Of a DNA stretch of 64,000 nucleotides, positions 22,471 through 33,245 are shown piece after piece. Location: positions 19,656,248-19,720,247 of the forward strand of contig CM068551.1 in assembly GCA_035048495.1 (NCBI GenBank), read 5' to 3'. This DNA is from Euptelea pleiosperma (Eukaryota; Streptophyta; Magnoliopsida; Ranunculales; Eupteleaceae). Made by a program: the position numbers and the translations under genes. Under the pieces are notes generated by a model. The model did no database searches. It was not told the origin of the DNA and saw only the letters and a program-made list of their open reading frames with translations. Numbering within the stretch: the first letter of the stretch is position 1; every line of letters begins with the position of its first letter.

Positions 22471-22709
22471 AAGGACAGAAGCCTGGCGTTGAAAAGGTGG
22501 GAGCCTTTTCAAAAAAGATATTAATAAAAATACTGTAAAAATTTCTGAAATTTGGAGGCCTTACATGTCAGGGGACTTAGGCAGTTGCCTCATTTGCCTA
22601 GTGGTCGGGCCGGGCCTGATCTCTAGGTCCACTTTTTAACGACTGATGATTCTAACCGTTAGATTTTCAACAATTTTTCTTACTAATATCCAATGGCTAA
22701 TATTTCGTA

Positions 22710-23100
22710 TGAATATCCAAGGTTTAAACGGGACCGTTATAGCGGTATAACGGACTGGGGGTGTTACCGTTTTTTCCATTATAACGGAAAAAAACGCTCA
22801 GGGGCAAAAACGGGAAAAATGGGAAAAAAACAGAAATAATGGAAAATAACGGAAAAAATGGCGCTGAAATTCAAATTTTGAATTCTAAAATTTGAATTTC
22901 AAATTTTAAAAATGAAAAATAACGGGAAAAAATGAAACTAACGGCCGTTTTTTTTTCACAAAATTTTCCAGAAAATAACGGTCGTTATTTTCGTTATAAC
23001 GGAAAAATAATGGAAGTTATTTTCTGGCGTTTTAACTGACCATAACGTAACGGGGTAGGTCCGAATCCGTTATAACGGCCGTTTTTTAAATCTTGGGAAT
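22710..23100. repeat. CCGTTATAACGG word-repeat foldback, copy with CAAG ends
   Basis: Ends read CCAAGGTTTAAACGGGACCG and CGGCCGTTTTTTAAATCTTGG. The arms are repeats of CCGTTATAACGG and the centre holds AAATTTTGAATT-type AT palindromes. Flanks ATGAATATC and GGAATATCT suggest an 8-9 bp duplication. Confidence 0.75.
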
Positions 23101-23289
23101 ATCTACCAAGGGGTGAGTAGATGTCCCTCAGCAAAGTTGCTGACCGACCACAATATGTGCCACGAGGCACATTCTTAGAAGATGCTGACTGTATGGATGT
23201 TTGGCCAATCTCTAGGTGGAACTACAAAAACTTCACCTCTTGGATCTTGTTGGTACCCCAAATAATGGTCAATAAGGCTCAAATTCTAC

Positions 23290-23670
23290 AGTTAAAACCA
23301 AGGTTTAAAAGGGGCCGTTATACCATTATAACGGAATGGGAGTGTTATCCTTTTTTCCGTTATAACGATTTGTAACGCTCAGGGGCAAAAATAGAAATAA
23401 CCGAAATAAAGGCCATTTTTTTCCAAAAAATTCTAGAAAATTATAACTGAAAATAACTGTCGTTATAATAGAAAATAATGGTCATTATAACGAAAATAAT
23501 GGCTGTTATTTTGTAGCGTTTTCATGGTACACAATGTAAGGGGGAGGTAAAATCCGTTATAACAGCCGTTATTTTTTAGTATTTTAACGGTACATTCACG
23601 ACGGGGAGGTCCGAATCTGTTATACGGCCATTAATTTCGTTATAACAGCCGTTTTTGGACTATTTTGTAA
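23290..23670. repeat. CCGTTATAACGG word-repeat foldback, second copy
   Basis: Starts ACCAAGGTTTAAAAGGGGCC and ends CGTTATAACAGCCGTTTTTGG, with many ACGGTCGTTAT-type words. An F1 fragment (23140-23290) is interrupted by its insertion. Confidence 0.7.
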
Positions 23671-23679
23671 TTTTGGGGT

Positions 23680-24060
23680 GTGTATGTCCATCTAGGGTTG
23701 TGCCAAACATGCATACGGTCAGAAATCTCTAAAAATACGGTCAGCAAAGTTCTCGAATATCAACAAGAGGTGGGCTAACTAACATGCCGTCAGTGGGCCC
23801 AAGGGGCAGCCAGGAGTAAAAAATGGGATAGATCTGACGCCATATAGGAATTTTCTAATTTCCACCAACTACATCTTGGAAACAGTGAATTTGGGAAGTG
23901 GTCCGGATTCTGCACCACACGCATCATGAGGAAGACCATCCAACAGTGGAGAATGGGGGGGATGTCATCCTCGGAATGACAATAAATAAGGAGCATTTAT
24001 TAGCTGGCGTCCATTAATTAATAAACGGCCATTAATGTGAAGTAGATAAAATAATTAATT
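23680..24060. other. Intergenic sequence with F1 fragments
   Basis: Short F1-type pieces (AAACATGCATACGGTCAG near 23705) and otherwise unassigned sequence. No gene. Confidence 0.45.
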
Positions 24061-24089
24061 GAAGGGTCAGAAACGTCCACTACCCGAGA

Positions 24090-24455
24090 AAAACTTCTGT
24101 GACAACGGCCGGTCACAACCCTCGATACGAACCACATGGCACACTATTAGAAGACGATGACCGTATGGATGTCTGGCTAGTCCCTCGGTGGACCTGGAAA
24201 CCAAAAATAAACCTGATCAGTGATTTGTAAGTGTTGTATTGAAGTTATTTTCATGGGTTGATTTTAACCGTAAGAATTTGAGCATTATTGTGCGTTTATG
24301 GGTACAAAGATCCAAAGGTTCTAAATCACTAATCAGGCTGATTTTTGGTTTGTAGTTCCACCAAGGGACTGGCCAGACATCCATACGGTCGTAGTCCTCT
24401 AATAATCTGCCACGTGGTTCGTATTGTGGGTTGCCCGTTGTGACAGAAGTTTTAC
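24090..24455. repeat. F1 foldback MITE, full length
   Basis: From GAGAAAAACTTCTGTGACAA to GTTGTGACAGAAGTTTTACTC, with the core GACCGTATGGATGTCTGGC and its mirror CTGGCCAGACATCCATACGG. The arms pair end to end. CCACTACCC precedes it and recurs a few bases beyond the right end. Confidence 0.8.
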
Positions 24456-24954
24456 TCTCCAGTCTCCACTACCCCGATATAAAACTGAAAGAATTTTTGC
24501 TAGTGACTTCTAGAAGGTATCATGTTTTGTAAGTGTCGGCTAAACAAAGCCAGCTATAAAGTGCCAACCGTACACCATGTGTCATCTATCCGATCAATCA
24601 GAGGGATTGGATGATCACATCCATCCAATTACTTGTTTGACGTTTTGAGCGATCATGCAACTTTTCCTCCTTGTATAAACGTGCGAGGGCGTCGATGGGA
24701 TCTATACATCTGTCGTTGGTCTCGAGAGTCCACTTTTGTTCACCTGCTTTAGTGACCCATCACAATCACTCAAAGTAGAGAAAAAATTGCCTGGTCCCAT
24801 AATTAAACATTTGAAATAATTTATTGGAACGTGTCAAGTGTACAAACGTTAGAAATTTGAGATGGGTGATGAGAAAGGGACTAAGTTGCCACGCGTAATA
24901 AATTTAAAAACAACAAAGATAAACAAGAAACTGTTAAAAGGATGGGGATTAAAA

Positions 24955-25345
24955 CTTGTGTCACAAGATGTTGTGACGGAAGCCAGTCACATTACTCAAT
25001 ACTAGCCACGTGGCATACAATCAGAGGGCAATGACCGTATGAATGTTTGGCCAGTCCCTCGCTGGACCTACAAACCAAAAATCAGCCTGATTAGTGATTT
25101 ACAACCTTCCGATTTTTGCATCCAAATAACGCTCAATAATGCTCAAATTCCTGCCGTTAAAATCAACCCATGAAAATAACTTCAATCAAATGGGTTAGAA
25201 ATCACTGATGAAGCTGATTTTTTGTGTACCGGTCCAGCGAGGGACTGGCCAAACATCCATACGGTCATCATCCTATAATAGTATGCCACGTGGCTCATAT
25301 TGAATGCTGTGACCGGCTTCCGTCACATCTGGTGACACAAGTTTT
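24955..25345. repeat. F1 foldback MITE, full length, second copy
   Basis: Starts AAAACTTGTGTCACAAGATG and ends CACAAGTTTTGCTC. The CCACGTGGC G-box is present in both arms (near 25009 and 25285). Confidence 0.8.
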
Positions 25346-25461
25346 GCTCAAGATACGGACAGACCGAGAAAAACTTCGATAGAGCCCTGTCATCAAGGGA
25401 GATGACAGGGCAGCAGATCTCGGCACGCGTATTTTGTACGAACAGACCACCTGGGCCCCAC

Positions 25462-25841
25462 CGCAGAAAAACTTCTATCACACGAAAATGTAAATCACAC
25501 AATCACAAGCCAATGATTTCTCGGCACGTACACAAGTGCTTTTACAACGTACCCAGGTGCTTTTGCTCTTTTAGGTGTACGTTGCCGAGAACTCATTGGC
25601 TGTGTTTGTGTGATTTGCAATCCGATTGTGACAGAAGTTTTACTCCCCACCGCCGCACAGGGAGTAAAACTTCCATCACACGAAATTTTAAAACACACAA
25701 AACACAGCCAATGATTTCTCGGCACGTACACAAGTGCTTTGCAACGTACCCATGTGCTTTTGCTTTTAGGTGTACGTGCCGAGAACTCATTGGCTGTGTT
25801 TTGTGTGATTTTCAATCCCATTGTGACAGAAGTTTTACTCC
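25462..25841. repeat. Two tandem copies of the 177-bp palindromic MITE
   Basis: Copies at about 25462-25650 and 25667-25841 each begin TAAAACTTCYATCACACGAA and end GTGACAGAAGTTTTACTC, with TTCTCGGCACGTACACAAGT in one arm and GTACGTGCCGAGAACTCATT in the other. The overlapping reading frames here are products of the palindrome, not genes. Confidence 0.82.
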
Positions 25842-26434
25842 CGCACAGGTACACAGGTGAGTGTTTTGGGAAAAAGCACTCAAGTACTCACTTGGGTACG
25901 TGTGCGGTGTGGCCGAAGTGGTCCGTCGGTACAAAATATACGTGCCGAGATCTCCTGCCCTGTTTTATCCTAGACAGACCCATAGACATGGTGTCGTAAA
26001 AGATTTTAACTCTTTTGGGGTCGTTTTTCGGTGCCAAAAGTGGGCCCTGCAGAATTACCCAATACCTGCCAAAACAATTGAACCTGGACGGTTGGTCCTA
26101 TTTTTCAGCTTTAAAGCACGCCGTAATAGTCTCAAAATGATTTTTTTTTCTTGCTAATTTGAGCACGAGAAGCATACTTAATAAAGTGGATATTGACCTC
26201 TTCCGTTTTACCCTCTGCGCTCATGTGAAAGAATAATTTTGGAAAGACAACCTAAGCCCCTAGTCATTTTCTCTCGTCGTCATCAAACCCACCCACCCCC
26301 CCAACACACACACACAACTCATTCTCTCTACACCACCCTCTTAACCTAAAAAGAGAATCTTCGCGCGGAAAACAAAAGGAAGCAGCCAAGAGATCCATCA
26401 CCCTCGCCACCCCCCCACCCACTCACTCTGTGTG
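25842..26434. other. Intergenic sequence, C-rich near 26280-26420
   Basis: Holds MITE-like words (GTACGTGTGCGG, TACGTGCCGAGATCTC) up to about 25990 and then C-rich runs such as CACCCACCCCCCC. No gene recognised. Confidence 0.5.
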
Positions 26435-26893
<459 letters not shown>

Positions 26894-27522
26894 ACAATTC
26901 TGGACTGTCAAAGTAGCCATGCAACCTCAACAGCTAAAGGCCAAGTGTGCTATGCCTATGTTGGCCTCTAGCTGTCGAGGTTGCAATGACTACCTCGGCA
27001 GTCCAAAACCGAGAGAGAGAGAGGTGGTTGTAGAAGGGAGAAAGAACCGAAATAAGGGTTCTAATTCTCCACCATGAATTTTTTTTTTTATATTTCAAGT
27101 GGGTATAGAGATACCCTAGGTGTACAGGGTAAAAATGCGGGTGCCGATATCTCAGCCCATAATAAATTCTTGAATTATTCGCTAACCGTTCGAATTATTT
27201 AAAAAAACAAACAATGTATTATTCAAAGGTTACAAGAATTTCGATCGAATTATTCTCAAATAATTCATACACATTTCCAATTCGATCAGGAAATGTTTGA
27301 GTACAATTCGGATTTGTCATTAGAAAATGTGTCTAAAGATTTTGTAAAAATAATTTTAAAAAATATAAATAAAATATTAACAAACTGAATTATTCAGATT
27401 TATATTTTTTTTAATTATTTTTACCAAATTTTTAAACACATTTTCGAATGACAAATCCGAATTGTACTCAAACATTTCCCATACCATATATTTTGCCCCC
27501 ACTCCGAATTGCTAACTAGTAA

Positions 27523-28671
27523 CTTGGCGTTGACATACCCCCATGTTATATTTGAAATTTGACATACCCCCACAATTTGAAAAAGCTGATATACCCCCTG
27601 ACCTGGTCTACCTAATGTTGACTGTTGTAGACCCTATTTGACTAACAATTAATTTTCTGAAAAGACAACAATGTCCCTTCCTTGAACACAACGTTCCTGT
27701 AGGAAGGAAATTCACTAGCATCAAAGTTGTGGATAGGGTCTTCTGCACTCCGTTTGCCACGGCACGTCTCTTCTGGCCAGTTTGCAAAGGCAACTGTGGA
27801 GATGGGAGTATGGGGATGTGTTATCTTGTGGGGCAGCATTGTAGATTTTGATTCAAGTTCCATCAGTTTGCTCCATTTTCTGGTGGCAATCAAGCAAGCC
27901 GAGGAAAACAGAGGAGATGGATTGGAAAGTGATGGATTGGCCCCCTTCCTTCAATTTCTTCTCATTAAAACCAGTTGCAAGAAGCACATCTGGTGGCATT
28001 CAAGCAAGCCGAGGAAAACAGAGGAGACGGATTGGAAAGTGATGGATTGGCCCCCTTCCTTCAATTTCTTCTCATTAAAACCAGTTGCAAGAAGCACAAC
28101 ATCAGCCTCTAACTTGGTGTTGTCATCTAATTCAACTCCCCAACTCGAAAAGGACCACTTTGATGCCCTCTTAAACAAGATCCTTCCTGATTAGCCACTG
28201 TAAAGAAAATCTCCGGCAAAATAACCATCTTACAAGATGCAACGTCTTCCTCAAATGGATGATCTGGTTTCAATCCATACCTCCTCAATGGAAGCTTCCA
28301 TATCAAATAGGACTAATACACTTCGAGTGAGACTCCTCTGTTGGCACATTAATCGAATGACTTGCAACTTCTGTCATGAACCTCTTAGAATAGGTTACTC
28401 AAACATGGGTTGGTCGCCGGAGCAACCTACCGGAGTCTCACGACAGGCCGTCCATCTCCGGGTCTGATTTAGGGTTAGGGTTTTGACCCAAACCCACATT
28501 GCAGGGTTGAAGGAAGGGACATTGTTGTCCTTTCAGAAAAATAATTGTTAGTCAATCAGGGTCTTCAATAGTCAACGTTAGGTAGACCAGGTCAGGTGTA
28601 TGTCAGCTTTTTCAAATTTGGGGGTATGTCAAATTTCAAATATAACATAGGGGGGTATGTCAAAAATTCCC
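27523..28671. mobile_element. Gene-capturing TIR element (Pack-type)
   Basis: Long inverted arms (left about 27523-27670, right about 28540-28671) share TTGACATACCCCC, TATATTTGAAATTTGACATA and TTTGAAAAAGCTGA with complements on the right. They are the same arms as in the element at 7044. Between them is host-gene-like sequence on the minus strand resembling a flavin monooxygenase, with a 110-bp tandem duplication (27879-27988, 27989-28098). No transposase. Target duplication not resolved. Confidence 0.75.
27690..28200 (-). pseudogene. Captured flavin-containing monooxygenase fragment
   Basis: On the minus strand about 28178-28050 reads SKWSFSSWGVELDDNTK, then LEADVVLLATGF. This is the C-terminal part of plant FMO-like proteins, where the ATG(Y/F) motif follows a D-G-T/N-K-LEAD run. 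A further stretch, ITHPHTPISTVAFANWPE, resembles the HPRIPQ-AVIGF-SE region that follows. The frame is broken by the 110-bp duplication and there is no start or full domain. A pyrimidine tract plus CAG near 28200 may be a retained intron acceptor, which would mean genomic capture. Confidence 0.6.
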
Positions 28672-29150
28672 TTATTTTAAATACAAAACAACGGTACCCA
28701 AGTGGGAATAACTTTCCATACCGAGCCTGAAATTGATTGGACCGAAAACCATTGAATCTTTAGGACCAAGGTTTGAAAATATAAAATAATGGGCATCCAA
28801 CCGTGCTGACAATATTTGCATACTTTAAGTCTGCAAACGTATGCATATTTGTCCGTTTAGTAACCAAAATTCAACTTCATCGATCATTTCTATCCTTTAG
28901 ATTTAGTAACCAAAAGAATGATTGAATCCAACGGCTAGAATCACTCCTAATTTAAAATGGCTACAGAATCAATCATGATGATTTTTGGTGTGTATATACA
29001 CCGTGGGCTGAAGTGCAGTGGATTAAGAGTCAACATTTTAAATTGTCTCACCCCTATCTGATCAAATGATCTCAACCATTCCCTATTATAGAGCCGATAC
29101 AGAATGCAGCATCAAATTTTTGATACATAAGTCCCTCAAATTGCCTGGTA
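28672..29150. other. Intergenic sequence with MITE fragments
   Basis: Includes a TTTGCATACTTTAAGTCTGC palindrome similar to one at 1450-1600 and F1 pieces at 28880-29010. No gene. Confidence 0.45.
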
Positions 29151-29430
29151 GCGCACTCTTTCGGGCCCGCTGGCATGTTTAGCCCACATCTTGCTGGACC
29201 TACACACCAAATATCAGCATGATTGGTGCGGATGGATTCTGAAAGTGTTTCATATGGACTTCATGAACAGACCTATGGGTTTGTTCTAAGCCCATTGCGA
29301 AAAAAGTGTTCAAATCCAATGGCTAAAATTACTAATCAAGCTGATATTTTGTGTGTAGGTCCACGACCGAACGTTTATCGGTCAGTGGACCCTAAAAGAT
29401 TGTGCCACGTGGCCAGATGTTATTTTACTT
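29150..29430. repeat. F1-related MITE fragment
   Basis: Shows the F1 order CATGTTTAGCCCACATCTTG, ATATCAGCATGATTGGTG, AATCAAGCTGATATTTTGTG and CCACGTGGCC. The ends are not the canonical F1 termini. Confidence 0.6.
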
Positions 29431-29439
29431 TATGAACCG

Positions 29440-30196
29440 AGCACTGATCAGGCATATTTTTTACCATAACACTTCATGGTGTAGCCCATTCATGGTGGGC
29501 CCGGCACAAACACAGGACGTACATATCGAGATACTGTAGTTAAGCACTGACATGTGGTCCCAATTCACACGTCGGTGGTCAGGCAAGTTTGACTCTCTTA
29601 CAGAGGTAGGACACTGAATCTTCACATGCGTCGACGCACGTTCAATTTTCTGATGCACATGCGTGGGATCCGGGCATAAGAACTCACGGAAATTGATGTT
29701 GTCATCCTGAGGAGGATACACCTCTAGGATCCAGACCGTTGGATGGTCTGAAGTGAACGAATAGAAAAGACTATCCAACGGTCTGTGCGTAGGGAACAAC
29801 ATCTGGTGATGACAGCAACACTGCACAAAACTCTATGTAACTGTTGTGTTTAAAGAATCACCTCCGTCAATTACGCTTCCTAATCTGTCGATTCTGTCAG
29901 TGATATTTACGTAATCCACTGCAGTGTACGTCAAAGATCCTCCCTGCAGTAAACGAGATCGCGTCCTATACACGTGGTCCACAATAGTACAATAATTTTA
30001 AACAAAACACTGTCTGGACAATCTAACCATCCAATTAATTACAAGCAGCCTTCATTTGGATAAGATCCTAACCGTCCAATATGTGACCACACGTAAGTTA
30101 AAAGTGACACTTTGTTAGCAATCTCTTAAACAGTACGAAAAGATCAAATCTTTGATTCCATCATACATAATTGAAATGCAAAAACTATTAAATAAA
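29440..30196. other. Unassigned intergenic sequence
   Basis: A strong local inverted pair (ATCCAGACCGTTGGATGGTC with GACTATCCAACGGTCTG, 29730-29785) may be a small foldback. No coding sequence recognised. Confidence 0.5.
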
Positions 30197-30572
30197 GGGT
30201 CGGGCTCAGGGGACCCCCATTCCTGACCCCCTTTTTTGACCTCCATCTTGGCGTACCCACGTAGAGGATGAATCAATGGCTGATTTTTGGTGGGGATAAT
30301 AACCTCACCATATAAATCACCCCAACAAAAAATCAGCCCATTCTGAAATTTCTAACCCCATCAAATGTGGTTTTAAAGTTACACGGTAAAAATCGACAGT
30401 CCATAATGCTTCAGCTTCTAAACCAGTCTATGACTATCAGAATGATTTGAATTTTAGCGAGGATAATCTCCTCACCATAGAGATCATCCTCACGAAAAAT
30501 CAGCCATTGATTCATCTTCTACGTGGGTACGCCAAGATGGGGGTCAGAAATGGGGGTCCTTGAGCCCGACTA
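30197..30572. repeat. F2 foldback MITE, full length
   Basis: From GGGTCGGGCTCAGGGGACCC to GGGGGTCCTTGAGCCCGAC, with GAGGATGAATCAATGGCTGA and its mirror between. Flanks do not match, so the target duplication is lost. Confidence 0.8.
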
Positions 30573-30729
30573 ATGACTAGCAGGTAGACACTTTTTTTCT
30601 TGGAATGATTCGTACCGTATCATTTTCGAGACGAATAATTATTATATGAATTTTCCAACAATATGTTATTATATCTAACTTTACCTACGCATTTGGTTCC
30701 GTACTTTTCTGGGAAAAGAAAACAAAATC

Positions 30730-32085
30730 TGAAAAACAGTGCCACTTCCCTGTGTTTGGTTTAAGGCTGAAGAGGGTGAGTGGGTGGCACGGAAAACCAC
30801 TTCTTTCGCACCCCCATTTTCAAGGAAAATGACTTCTGCTCCTCATAAGCGGAAGTCGATTTTTCAACCTACGTCTCTCTCGCATCAGGTACTATCTTTC
30901 ATCTCCTCTCTTGTTCGATCTTCCTCTTCTTTTAATGTTACCTGAAATTTAGGTTAGTTAATTAGGACATTTTTGTCTGAGTTGACGACTAATCCAAATA
31001 TCCGACTCGTCTCCAATACATAGTTAATGACCTCTCTGCTGCCATTACTGCAGTTATCTTCCTCTCCAATATTTTAATGAAATCAATCTCAAAGGATCGA
31101 TTTTAATGCCCCGAAGAACAACTATAACGACTAGAATGGTGATCTGATCTTATCCTGATCTTGTAGGGTCATATCTGTTTTTGAAATAGTGCAGAGAAGG
31201 AAATCGACATCTCGTCTCATAGGGAAAAAATCTTTTTCGATATTAAGGCCGTGTTTGATTACCAAGTGGGAAAATTACATTTTCCTTAGAAAAACACAAC
31301 TGTCCATTGTTAGATAGTCAGTATAAATCAATATAATTTTTCCTAACAAGCCATTTAAATCTAGATAATTTTTCCTACTAAGTCCGGAATTCATTTCCCA
31401 TCTAGATATGTGAGAATTCATTTCCATCTAGATATGTGAGAATTCATTTCCACCTGAAAATACACCTTTATTTTTTCACATGATTGAAATATGTGTTATC
31501 AGTTGCAATCAATCAGACATTTAAGGCATATCCCAGACGTATTTTCTTGGAAAACCGTGCTATCAAACACGGCCTAAGGGGAAAATATGGCTCTTTATAC
31601 TTGGTGCTGCTACTGCTTTCTACTTCAATGGCATTGGCTCAAACCCTAGAATTTCGTAGAATTGTTTCTTGGCTTCAGCAACAGTTTTTAGAAGCGAAGC
31701 CATTAAAACAAAATTTGTTTCTTCTAATTGGTGTAAATTGAAGGTACTCGACTTTGATTCTCTCAGCTATTTTTTGTTTTCATGGAAGAATATCAGTGAA
31801 TTTGGAGTTCGATTCTTTGGAATGATCTCAGTTTTGAGTTAGCAAGGATGATGATATATATGCAAACGGTTTCAAAAAGCCTGATATATGTGGGGTTTCA
31901 AAGGAGGGGATTAAGGAGAAGACCATCACAGTAGTGTTGAATGGGATCTCGAAGGAGTGGACTAAGAAAACCACCAAACGAAAGGAAGTGGGTGTCCAAG
32001 AAATGGCACTTCAAGGAAAACCAACTACTTGGAAACCCACTTCAGGCGAACCAAATACAACCTTAGATCCTATGTCATAACATTG
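30730..32085 (+). other. Possible small split transcript of unknown function
   Basis: Three pieces look exon-like. First, ATG at 30829 (MTSAPHKRKSIFQPTSLSHQ) runs to a CAG|GTACT donor at 30888. Second, an open segment near 31663-31743 (FRSEAIKTKFVSSNWCKLK) ends at AAG|GTACTC. Third, an open stretch from about 31845 (DDDIYANGFKKPDICGVSKE, then TWKPTSGEPNTT) runs to a TAA near 32071. The phases of the second and third pieces do not join cleanly, and I recognise no family. A Tourist-like MITE sits in the putative first intron. Confidence 0.25.
31247..31574. mobile_element. Tourist-like (PIF/Harbinger) MITE
   Basis: Inverted ends GGCCGTGTTTGAT and ATCAAACACGGCC are flanked by TAA on both sides (31244-31246, 31575-31577). 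The 328-bp length and 3-bp TAA duplication fit Tourist elements. The interior contains a short direct repeat, TCTAGATATGTGAGAATTCA (31403 and 31426). Confidence 0.8.
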
Positions 32086-32156
32086 ATTTTTATGATAAAG
32101 TGGAATTATATAATAAATATTAGTGGGGTTTGCATGCACATGGTTAACAAACATCT

Positions 32157-32970
32157 AAGGCTGCGTTTGGTTACATGTCTTTGGCGCGTATCTTGGCTGA
32201 AGTTGCACGTCTTGATCGATAACAAGTGTTTGGGTCACACCAAGGTGCGTACCTTCGAAGACACAGTGGACCTTGAAGACGTACAAAAGTGAACCTTTGA
32301 AGGTTCACCTCCCCCCTTGAGTTTTCGAAGATGCACCAATGTGAGCCTTGAAGGTTCACCCTCCACCCCCAATGGGCTTAACCCACCTAATGTATGACCC
32401 ACTTATGATGTATGGGCCCCCTTGACATATTGCATTTGTATGATCTATCAACACACCTCTATTATGTGGGACCCACATATGATCCATCAACTTCCATTCT
32501 TATGTGGGGCTCACATGATATATCAACTCTGATTATGTTGGGCCCACATGATTATCATCTTTTGTTCTTATGTGACACCTACATGATCTATCAACGCATC
32601 ATTATGTGGGGCCCACATGATCTATCATTCTTCGTTTTATATCATGCCGACATGATCTATCAATTCACGTAGTAGGTGGCACCCACATGATCTATAAATT
32701 CACGTAGTAGGTGGAACCAACATGATTTATCTTCCCTCGTTCATATGAGGCCCATATGATCTATCAACTTCGTTATTAGGTAGGGCCCACATGATCTATC
32801 ACCCTTCGTTCTTATGTAGGGCCCACATGATCTCTATCAAATTCTTGTTATTATGTGTGGCCCATGCAATTTTAAGATGTACATCTCTATTTGTGAATCA
32901 AATACATAAGAACTAAGACGCTCGTCAATCTTCGAGGTATGCTTGGCGTGTAGAACCAAACGTTGATCTT
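32157..32970. repeat. Minisatellite inside a GGTTTGGTTAC-type element
   Basis: About 13 degenerate units of 35-45 bp at 32397-32870 have the core GGGGCCCACATGATCTATCA followed by CTTCGTTCTTAT. On the left is AAGGCTGCGTTTGGTTACAT and on the right GTAGAACCAAACGTTG, which look like the inverted ends of a DNA transposon carrying the array. No coding potential is evident. Confidence 0.7.
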
Positions 32971-33245
32971 GACCTCAAAAGGTATGCACCTTGAAGACAT
33001 AGACTTTCAAGACGCACGTTTTTCATGTTATTGCAAGGGCTAATGGGCCACCTTTATTTTTATTTTTACAATATCATTTAACTATTATAACATGAAAAAG
33101 TTGCAATATGAAGGTAAAAACACCATAATTAATTTGCAAACAAGAAATTATTTTAATTTTCTTACCAAATGAAATAGATTTACTTAATAGGTAAGACCAA
33201 TAGATCCCAAGTCTAGTACAACAAAATATGGAAAGCATTACACTC
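32971..33245. other. 3' flank of CSLG-C
   Basis: Contains the 3' end region of the minus-strand CSLG-C transcript. Short AT-rich phrases (AATAGGTAAGA, ACCAAATGAAAT) are shared with the CSLG-B 3' flank, showing that the duplication included the 3' UTR. Confidence 0.5.

Noticed and set aside
25402..25860. 152-codon plus-strand and 119-codon minus-strand frames
   Set aside because: Both lie within the tandem palindromic MITEs; the internal repeats in the translations mirror the DNA repeats, and no protein family fits.
32397..32870. CRISPR-like array
   Set aside because: Units are contiguous and degenerate without uniform spacers; plant nuclear DNA has no CRISPR, so it is a minisatellite.
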